A stretch of 39,772 nucleotides of DNA from Robiginitomaculum sp. (GTDB lineage Bacteria > Pseudomonadota > Alphaproteobacteria > Caulobacterales > Maricaulaceae), in the NCBI GenBank assembly GCA_021776595.1, contig JAJFFP010000014.1, positions 1-39,772 on the forward strand, in the 5' to 3' direction. Below are positions 33,916 to 39,772 of this stretch, piece after piece. The notes under the pieces are model-generated. The model saw nothing but the letters and a program-made list of their open reading frames with translations. It did not search any database and had not been told where the DNA came from. Within the stretch, counting starts at the first letter, position 1; every line of letters begins with the position of its first letter. The translations under genes were made by a program, and so were the position numbers.

Positions 33916-35480
33916 CCATACGTGCGCAAATCGGCATGGTCCTGAACCTGGACAAATGTATTGGCTGTCACACCTGTTCCATCACCTGCAAGAATGTGTG
34001 GACCAGCCGTGGCGGTGTTGAATACGCCTGGTTCAATAATGTGGAAAGCAAGCCCGGTGTTGGTTATCCACGTAATTGGGAAGACCAGAGCGAATGGAAA
34101 GGCGGCTGGGAACTAACCAAAGGGGGTAAACTTCGGCCCAAAATCGGTGGCAAGCTGGGGGTGCTCTCCAACATTTTTGCCAACCCGGACCTGCCCCTGA
34201 TCGACGATTATTATGAGCCGTTTACCTATGAATACGACCACCTCAAAACCGCCAAAGAAAGCAAAACTGTTCCCACCGCGCGGATGAAATCGGCGATTAC
34301 CGGCAAGTTCAAGGAAAAACCGGACTGGGGTGTGAACTGGGAGGAAATCCTCGGCGGTGAGTTCAAAAAACGCTCGAAAGACTATAACTTCAATAAGATC
34401 CAAAAAGACATTTACGGCGAATTTGAAAACACCTTCATGATGTATCTGCCGCGTCTTTGCGAGCACTGTCTTAACCCCTCCTGTGTGGCTTCGTGCCCGT
34501 CTGGCGCGATTTACAAGCGCGAGGAAGACGGGATTGTCCTGATTGATCAGGACAAATGCCGGGGTTGGCGCATGTGCGTCTCTGGCTGTCCATACAAGAA
34601 AATTTACTTCAACTGGCAGTCCGGCAAATCGGAAAAATGCACTTTTTGTTACCCACGTATCGAGGCCGGCGAGCCAACCGTGTGTTCGGAAACCTGCGTC
34701 GGGCGCATCCGCTATCTGGGTGTGTTGCTTTATGATTCTGATAAAATCTCCGAAGCCGCCTCCGCGCCGGACGAGAAAGACCTTTATCAGAGCCAGTGCG
34801 ATTTGTTTTTGGACCCCCACGATCCCGAAGTGATCAAACGGGCGCTGGCTGACGGGGTGCCGCAAAGCTGGATCGACGGGGCGCAAAACTCGCCGGTCTA
34901 TAAAATGGCCATGGAATGGAAAATCGCCTTCCCGCTGCACCCGGAATACCGCACCCTGCCCATGGTCTGGTATGTGCCACCGCTGTCGCCGATTCAATCG
35001 GCGGCGGAGGCCGGGCAGTTGGAGCAAAACGGTATGTTGCCGGATGTGCGCTCTTTACGCATCCCGACGCAATATCTGGCTAATTTGCTCACCGCCGGTG
35101 ATGAAGAACCGGTGATCAGTGCGCTGGAGCGGATGATGGCCATGCGCCTTTATATGCGAGGCAAAACCGTGGATGGCACCGAGGACCCCAAAGTGCTGGA
35201 GCAGGTTGGCATGTCAAAAGACGATATGGACGATATGTATCAACTTATGGCGATTGCCAATTATGAGGATCGATTTGTCATCCCGACCAATCACCGCGAA
35301 TATGCTGGTGACGGGCCGTTTGATCAGGAGATTGCCTTTTCGGCCCGTTCCGAATGTGGCTTCTCGTTTGGCAATGGCTGCAATACCGGGGCGAAACCAA
35401 AAGCCAATCTGTTTGGCACCCAGACCCATGCCAACACGTTAAGCGGCACGCCGCGCAAGGTATCGGGAGATCAGTCATGA
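33912..35480 (+). CDS. narH: Respiratory nitrate reductase, beta subunit NarH
   Basis: This 522-residue iron-sulfur protein carries electrons between NarI and NarG. Cluster cysteines are seen at C16, C19, C22 and C26 (CIGCHTCSITC), then CEHCLNPSCVASCP near residue 183 and CRGWRMCVSGCP near residue 216, where Trp replaces a Cys to give the three-iron cluster as in E. coli, and KCTFC near 242. Length and motif order are as usual (about 510). The start overlaps the narG stop and the stop overlaps narJ. The C-terminus carries the usual Asn/Gly-rich tail. Confidence 0.98.
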   Translation: MTIRAQIGMVLNLDKCIGCHTCSITCKNVWTSRGGVEYAWFNNVESKPGVGYPRNWEDQSEWKGGWELTKGGKLRPKIGGKLGVLSNIFANPDLPLIDDYYEPFTYEYDHLKTAKESKTVPTARMKSAITGKFKEKPDWGVNWEEILGGEFKKRSKDYNFNKIQKDIYGEFENTFMMYLPRLCEHCLNPSCVASCPSGAIYKREEDGIVLIDQDKCRGWRMCVSGCPYKKIYFNWQSGKSEKCTFCYPRIEAGEPTVCSETCVGRIRYLGVLLYDSDKISEAASAPDEKDLYQSQCDLFLDPHDPEVIKRALADGVPQSWIDGAQNSPVYKMAMEWKIAFPLHPEYRTLPMVWYVPPLSPIQSAAEAGQLEQNGMLPDVRSLRIPTQYLANLLTAGDEEPVISALERMMAMRLYMRGKTVDGTEDPKVLEQVGMSKDDMDDMYQLMAIANYEDRFVIPTNHREYAGDGPFDQEIAFSARSECGFSFGNGCNTGAKPKANLFGTQTHANTLSGTPRKVSGDQS

Positions 35481-36151
35481 GAAGTTTTCGCGTTCTGTCG
35501 CATCTTTTGACGTATCCTGAGGCGGATATGCTGGCCCATATGAGTGAGTTGAAAACGGCCATAAGGGAGGAAGGTCTGCTCAAGGGCAAAGCCTTGAAAA
35601 ACCTTGTCCGGTTCATGGATGAGCTGGCCGCCACCGATTTGATGGAAGCTCAGGAAACCTATGTGGAACTGTTTGACCGGGGCCGGGCGCATTGCCTGCA
35701 CCTGTTTGAACACGTGCATGGGGAATCGCGTTTTCGCGGTCAGGCGATGATCGAACTTGCGGATCGTTATGCACAAAAGGGCTTGGCTATTGGCACCGGC
35801 GAATTACCGGATTATCTGCCGCTAATGCTGGAATTTATTTCCATCAGCGGGGCCGAGGAGGGGCTGGTGCTATTGGCCCAGGCCGCGCCGGTGATTGCCA
35901 CTATCGGCGAAAAGCTGAAACGGCAAAAATCCGGCTATGCCAGTGTTTTGGAGGCCATCGTTGCGCTTTCCGGTGCAAATCTGAACAAGGCGGAAATACA
36001 AAAAGCCGCCGATGCGGCTTTGCCCGACATAAAATCCCTGGACGAGCTGGATGCTGAGTGGAAAGAGCCGGAAGCCTTTACCGGTGCCCCCGATTGCGGC
36101 ACCTGCGCACCGGGTGAAACCCCCATCCATCAAACCAATGGAGGCATGTAA
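35477..36151 (+). CDS. narJ: Nitrate reductase assembly chaperone NarJ
   Basis: This 224-residue chaperone of the TorD/DmsD type binds the NarG N-terminus and is needed to insert the molybdenum cofactor. It is not part of the final enzyme. The family segments SHLLTYPEADM, FEHVHGESRFRGQAMIEL and LPLMLEFIS are seen, and a C-terminal CGTCAP segment is present. ATG 35477 overlaps the narH stop (ATGA). Its stop overlaps the narI ATG by one base. Confidence 0.95.
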   Translation: MRSFRVLSHLLTYPEADMLAHMSELKTAIREEGLLKGKALKNLVRFMDELAATDLMEAQETYVELFDRGRAHCLHLFEHVHGESRFRGQAMIELADRYAQKGLAIGTGELPDYLPLMLEFISISGAEEGLVLLAQAAPVIATIGEKLKRQKSGYASVLEAIVALSGANLNKAEIQKAADAALPDIKSLDELDAEWKEPEAFTGAPDCGTCAPGETPIHQTNGGM

Positions 36152-36834
36152 TGGCCGAATATGTGAATACATTTTTCTTTGGAATTTATCCGTATATTGC
36201 CATTATGACGATGCTTGTCGGTTCAATCCTGCGTTATGATCAGGACCCGTATTCCTGGAAAGCAGACAGCAGTCAGCTCTTGCATCGCAAGGGCCTGCGC
36301 GTGGGCAGTAACTTGTTCCATGTGGGTATTTTGCTGCTCTTTATGGGGCATTTTGTCGGCCTTCTGACCCCGCACTGGGTTTATGAGCCATTCATTACCG
36401 CCGGGCAGAAGCAAATATTGGCGATGACGGCGGGGGGCATTTTTGGCACGCTGACATTTATCGGCATGAGCATATTGATCTGGCGTCGCACCACGCAAGA
36501 CAGGGTGCGGGCAACCACCAAATTCATGGATATGGCCATTTTGCTGATCCTCTTTGTGCAATTGGTGCTGGGGTTGCTCACCATTCCGCAAAGCGCCAAA
36601 CATCTGGACGGCTCGTCGATGATTGCGCTGGCCGAATGGGCGCAACATATCGTTACTTTCCGGGGCGGCGCGGCGGCGTATGTCATGGATGAGCCATTGG
36701 TGTTCAAATTGCACATCGTGCTCGGCCTGACCATTTTCCTCATCTTCCCCTTCACCCGGCTGGTGCACATGGTCAGTGCCCCGATCAAATACCTGTTCCG
36801 CTCCGGCTATCAGATTGTGCGCAAGAGGGGGTAA
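36151..36834 (+). CDS. narI: Nitrate reductase cytochrome b subunit NarI
   Basis: This 227-residue integral membrane cytochrome with five membrane segments oxidises quinol on the periplasmic side and passes electrons through two b-type hemes to NarH. The heme-ligand histidines are visible at His57 and His67 (FHVGILLLFMGH) and His188 and His206 (LHIVLGLTIFL, RLVHMVSAP). The spacing and order equal E. coli NarI (His56, 66, 187, 205). The conserved segment PYSWKADSSQLL precedes the first ligand. It ends the narK1K2GHJI operon. Confidence 0.97.
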   Translation: MAEYVNTFFFGIYPYIAIMTMLVGSILRYDQDPYSWKADSSQLLHRKGLRVGSNLFHVGILLLFMGHFVGLLTPHWVYEPFITAGQKQILAMTAGGIFGTLTFIGMSILIWRRTTQDRVRATTKFMDMAILLILFVQLVLGLLTIPQSAKHLDGSSMIALAEWAQHIVTFRGGAAAYVMDEPLVFKLHIVLGLTIFLIFPFTRLVHMVSAPIKYLFRSGYQIVRKRG

Positions 36835-36876
36835 GAGATGACGAAAGGCCTTGCTTTGGAAAGGCAAACGGAAAAT

Positions 36877-37824
36877 TCACGGCATGGTTTGGGGCGGTGT
36901 CGTGAACTGTCCGGTTTTGAGCCTGTCCGACTGTGCCTTGATCCACAGGCTGACATTTTTATGCGGGATCAGGCCTTTCCCGTCTGCGCGATACGGTAAT
37001 CCATCCAGAACCTTGGCATATGGTCCAAAGCCATGGGTTCTGAAGGGAATGACGATAGCCGTGCCGCCTTCATCCTTTGCTCGTTTCACAAAGGCGCGAA
37101 TATTTGCCTCGGCGGTTTTGCGTTTTTCATGCCAGTCCTCGCGCAGGGTCATTACCTTGATGCGGCGAAATGGTATGGATGCTTTTAGCTGTCCGGTTCG
37201 CGCGGTAATATTGACGAGCCAGCGCTCGTTTTCATCGTCATCACCGGGGCCATGGGCAAGGATAAGCACGTCTTCACGCGCAGGATCGTCACTAAGCGAT
37301 GTAGCACGCTCCACGAGAATGGCATCCATGGCACTGGCTTCTGACAGGCCTTGCTGGCTGAGTGCAAAGGAAGCCTTGGTATCAATTTTCCAAAACCCCA
37401 TGGCGTGGCCTTTATGGGCTGCGGTCATCGCGGGGCGCGCCGGGGCCCCCGCACGCAAACCCAGAATTTGTGCCGTGCGATCCCGCCAGCTTTCCCCGGA
37501 GATAAAGAGCCGGATCACGCCAATCCTGTTGACCCCCCGCTTTTCCAGTTTTGAAACTGCCTTCTGGATGGAATTGGCATCAGCCATGCCAAAGGCAATT
37601 TCCACTTTCTCTTGCTGTTGTAGCGGCGCAACGGCAAAGACAACGCCTGCATTCCATGTCGGCTGGCCGCCATGGGCCATCAGCAGGACCCCGTAATTGT
37701 CTGCGTCTTGAATGGATTGCCGTTCAGGCTTGCTAGCGATGGTTGCGCACCCGGCGACAAGCAGTAAAAGCCATTGCGCGCTTGCGATAAACAGATAGCG
37801 AAAGGGTATGGCAAAATGCCTCAT
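36877..37824 (-). CDS. CbiX-like lipoprotein
   Basis: This 315-residue protein has a lipoprotein signal with lipobox LVAGC (Cys26), so it should be membrane-anchored in the periplasm. Residues ~44-130 resemble the chelatase domain of CbiX/SirB: YGVLLMAHGGQPTWN, with His51 in the place of the catalytic His, then a helix region with GIVELAFGM-like character (VEIAFGMAD). A second, weaker copy is at about residue 195 (VLILAHGPGDDDENERWL). CbiX/SirB insert metal into sirohydrochlorin and are cytoplasmic, so a secreted copy must do something else or bind metal. ATG 37824 has AGGAA upstream; longer readings lack one. It converges on narI. The metal and role are unknown. Confidence 0.72.
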   Translation of the reverse strand: MRHFAIPFRYLFIASAQWLLLLVAGCATIASKPERQSIQDADNYGVLLMAHGGQPTWNAGVVFAVAPLQQQEKVEIAFGMADANSIQKAVSKLEKRGVNRIGVIRLFISGESWRDRTAQILGLRAGAPARPAMTAAHKGHAMGFWKIDTKASFALSQQGLSEASAMDAILVERATSLSDDPAREDVLILAHGPGDDDENERWLVNITARTGQLKASIPFRRIKVMTLREDWHEKRKTAEANIRAFVKRAKDEGGTAIVIPFRTHGFGPYAKVLDGLPYRADGKGLIPHKNVSLWIKAQSDRLKTGQFTTPPQTMP

Positions 37825-37976
37825 AATAGCGTTCCTGTCGGTATATTTAATAATGCAACTCATTCTCATACACAATTAAATCTCTGCGGCAAGGACGTTT
37901 TCTGTTATGGGCACAAAGAGGTCCGTTATGCTTAGTGCTAAGGACCATGGTGGATAATCTGCGCAGGAGTATCTTC

Positions 37977-38354
37977 ATGACGAACAAACTGGTTCATTTT
38001 GCCATAGAAGCCGATGATGTGGAACGCGCCAAAGGTTTCTACGAACGCGTCTTTGATTGGCGCTTTGACCCTTGGGGTCCGCCGGAATTTTATCTCATTC
38101 AAAATGCCGGCATACACGGGGCTTTGCAAAAACGTATCGGCTCCTCCTCGCCGGGTTGCAAAGGGTTTGAGTGCACGATCGCGGTGGATGACCTGAAGGC
38201 CAGCATGGCGAAAATTACCACCGCAGGAGGGGTTATAGCAGGCGCGCCCCATAAGATCCCGACCGTAGGCGAACTGGTTCAATTTACCGATACTGAGGGG
38301 AATCAGGCTGTGATCATGCAATATGAGCCTGAGGCCATAAAAGAACCGGGCTAA
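37977..38354 (+). CDS. VOC/glyoxalase-family protein
   Basis: This 125-residue protein has a vicinal-oxygen-chelate fold pattern: KLVHFAIEADDVERAKGFYERVFDWRF, then GFECTIAVDDLKASMAKITTAGG, then VGELVQFTDTEGNQAVIM. The last segment has the common DTEGN metal or substrate region. VOC proteins include glyoxalases, extradiol dioxygenases and resistance proteins, and the substrate is not evident. ATG 37977 is chosen over the earlier start because CAGGAG lies 7 bases before it and it starts at the fold. It ends at a strong terminator shared with the porin. Confidence 0.85.
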   Translation: MTNKLVHFAIEADDVERAKGFYERVFDWRFDPWGPPEFYLIQNAGIHGALQKRIGSSSPGCKGFECTIAVDDLKASMAKITTAGGVIAGAPHKIPTVGELVQFTDTEGNQAVIMQYEPEAIKEPG

Positions 38355-38366
38355 ACACCAAAAAAA

Positions 38367-38393
38367 CACCCGGCAGAGGGGGCCTGCCGGGTG
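38367..38393. terminator. Bidirectional terminator between VOC gene and porin
   Basis: A perfect 10-base stem (CACCCGGCAG with CTGCCGGGTG) with a 7-base loop has seven A residues on its left and CTTTAAT on its right. On the minus strand the A-run becomes a T-tract, so it terminates the porin gene strongly, and it ends the VOC gene less strongly. Confidence 0.88.
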
Positions 38394-38424
38394 CTTTAAT
38401 AGCTCTAATGCGGGGGGAAAGAGC

Positions 38425-39663
38425 TTAAAAATTAGCCCCAAGGGTGAACCATATCTTCTGGGTATCAGTGGAAAACCCTTTGGCGTTATAGTCGGCAAAT
38501 TTCAGCCCTGCATAATAATGCTTGCTGATTTTTTTGGAAACTTGAAGGTCAAGCTCATTACCGTAGGAACCACCAGTAGCGGCAGAAAAATCGTGATAGA
38601 TGGCATCAAATTTCAAGCCTTTCATCGGCCCGTCGCCCTGCACTTTATACGACAGGCTGCCGTAAAAATCTTCCAGACCACCGACCGGCGTGGCCAGGAA
38701 TTTATCTGCCCAGCCGTTAAACTTGTGCAGGGTGGCCAATGGGGTTTGAAAAGCCACCGTGCCGCCATTGTCTGATCCCAGCTTTTCAAAGCCGACCTTG
38801 CCGGTCAGACCACCGCCGGTAAGCCCGGCCGAAAGATGCCAGTAATCAGCGCTGAAATTGGTGGGATTGGCCGCATTATCACTTTGATTGGCGTATTCGG
38901 CTTCATAGACAAAAGAAAGCCCGCCATCGCCCAGCTTGTTCTTGCCATCAAGGCGCACCCCGAAGGTTTTGCTGGACAAGCCAAAAACCGGTGCATCATT
39001 CAGATCAATTATCAATCCATAGGCGGTGATATTGCCAAACGGCAAACCGGTATATTTGGCATCCATGATAAAGGTGTTGGTATCCAGATCACCAAACGGG
39101 TGATCATTACCGAAAATGCGGTTTACATTCCACACATAGGCCCCGGTCAGGGTCAGGTCCGGCACCGACTGGTTGATAAACCCGGTCATGTCCCAGGTCT
39201 GGTCATTCTGGCGCCAGCCCACGGTGCCGACAAAGCGTTGATTATTCATGTTCAGGGCCACCCGACCGGCCAGAACGGTGGTCTTGTCAATGCCGGTATA
39301 GGCAAGATAAGCCTGATTAACCTCGGTAATTTCCGGATCGGCAATCACCGGAAAGCGGCCCTTGCCGTTAATGGTGTTATTAAAGGCGGTGGCACCGATA
39401 TTGGAGACGTTATCGAATTCCAAAACGCCGGAGAAGCCTTTGAATACACCGGTGGAGTATTTTAGACGGGTGCGAAGCGTGGAAGCAAAGGCGTCTTTGG
39501 CAAAGCCATCCTGGTCGACATTTTCGGCCCGATAGCGAAAGGTGAGGTTCACCTTGCCATTGGTCAAAGCCTCGACCAGGCTGTCCGCCTCTTCGGCAAT
39601 GGTTGGACTGGCCGCTGCCAGAAGCGCAAATGATGCAATGCTGGCAAAAAGGGAGGTGCGCAT
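38425..39663 (-). CDS. Outer-membrane porin, likely linked to anaerobic nitrate respiration
   Basis: This 412-residue protein has a signal peptide (about 1-23, ending TIAEE) and then a pattern of alternating strands typical of a trimeric or 16-18-strand porin (NLTFRYRAENVDQ, RLKYSTGVFKGF, VLAGRVALNMNNQRFVGTVGWR). The last residue is Phe (LGANF), the usual outer-membrane assembly signal. I cannot name the porin family with certainty; alginate-export-like porins are one option. Its promoter has a perfect FNR box, so it probably is made under oxygen limitation or nitrate. Ions such as nitrate are a natural cargo but that is inference. AGGAA lies 8 bases before the ATG. Confidence 0.8.
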   Translation of the reverse strand: MRTSLFASIASFALLAAASPTIAEEADSLVEALTNGKVNLTFRYRAENVDQDGFAKDAFASTLRTRLKYSTGVFKGFSGVLEFDNVSNIGATAFNNTINGKGRFPVIADPEITEVNQAYLAYTGIDKTTVLAGRVALNMNNQRFVGTVGWRQNDQTWDMTGFINQSVPDLTLTGAYVWNVNRIFGNDHPFGDLDTNTFIMDAKYTGLPFGNITAYGLIIDLNDAPVFGLSSKTFGVRLDGKNKLGDGGLSFVYEAEYANQSDNAANPTNFSADYWHLSAGLTGGGLTGKVGFEKLGSDNGGTVAFQTPLATLHKFNGWADKFLATPVGGLEDFYGSLSYKVQGDGPMKGLKFDAIYHDFSAATGGSYGNELDLQVSKKISKHYYAGLKFADYNAKGFSTDTQKIWFTLGANF

Positions 39664-39699
39664 AACAATAATTCCTGTGTGAAAATGAAAACTGACGTC

Positions 39700-39741
39700 A
39701 TTTTACAAGGATGGTCATCACGTTTATTTGATCTGGATCAA
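39700..39741 (-). promoter_or_regulatory. FNR box and promoter of the porin gene
   Basis: The FNR box TTGATCTGGATCAA spans 39728-39741, identical over 16 bases to the narK1 site. On the minus strand a -10 hexamer TAAAAT (39700-39705, five of six consensus bases, with TG in front) lies exactly 32 bases from the box centre. That is the class II spacing of FNR promoters. The box is 71 bases from the ATG. Confidence 0.88.
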
Positions 39742-39772
39742 TCCCGCATGGACAAAACGTCGCACGGACATG

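Noticed and set aside
34113-35027. A 304-residue minus-strand reading opposite narH
   Set aside because: It is a shadow of narH. The cysteine clusters of NarH are intact on the plus strand.
36838-36999. A 53-residue reading directly after narI with GGGTAAGAG before its ATG
   Set aside because: Most of it is antisense to the CbiX-like gene, it resembles no known family, and the nar operon is complete without it.
1-39772. Mobile elements, CRISPR arrays and RNA genes
   Set aside because: I found no transposase or integrase, no regularly spaced repeats of CRISPR type, and no tRNA or rRNA signatures. The two AT-rich cassettes are inferred as acquired from composition only.

Overview
The window comes from an alphaproteobacterial chromosome of moderate GC. 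The support is a DUF4170 protein, a PhaB/PhaR pair, a YtrA-type GntR/ABC operon and a NarR-like nitrate locus, with dense operons joined by ATGA/GTGA overlaps. I cannot name the genus. There are no rRNA or tRNA genes, no transposases and no CRISPR array.

Layout. 1-2.1 kb: an AT-rich two-gene restriction-modification cassette (C5 methyltransferase followed by a putative restriction enzyme). 2.1-6.7 kb: a dipeptide epimerase, divergent from a four-gene Mla/MCE lipid-transport operon (STAS-MlaE, MlaF, MlaD, auxiliary lipoprotein). 6.7-10.8 kb: a minus-strand operon read pmbA, inositol-phosphatase-like, DUF4170, MsbA-like ABC exporter. 10.8-12.5 kb: a MAPEG protein and ychF. 12.5-14.5 kb: an AT-rich three-gene cassette (antitoxin, ParE-like toxin, large SEC-C protein). 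14.6-18.7 kb: a GNAT acetyltransferase, a fatty-acid desaturase, and a GntR-ABC operon with a visible operator and terminator. 18.7-25.4 kb: an Lrp/AsnC regulator divergent from a class V aminotransferase, phaB divergent from phaR, small proteins, a periplasmic amidohydrolase, and a 700-base gap holding short repeats.

25.4-39.8 kb is a nitrate-respiration locus and the most interesting part. A regulator joins an N-terminal NIT (nitrate/nitrite-sensing) domain to a Crp/Fnr cyclic-nucleotide-type domain, a DNA-binding helix of FNR type, and a four-cysteine tail. It is divergent from narK1-narK2-narGHJI. A perfect FNR box (TTGATCTGGATCAA) lies before narK1. The identical box lies before an outer-membrane porin gene at the right end, in both cases spaced as in a class II activated promoter. 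The simplest reading is a one-component nitrate-responsive FNR-like regulator controlling uptake through the outer membrane (porin), transport through the inner membrane (NarK1/NarK2) and respiration (NarGHI, assembled with NarJ). A CbiX-like lipoprotein and a VOC protein sit between narI and the porin. No NarXL or NarQP two-component system is in the window.

Limits: all functions are read from motifs and context by eye. No database search, structure prediction or alignment was run.
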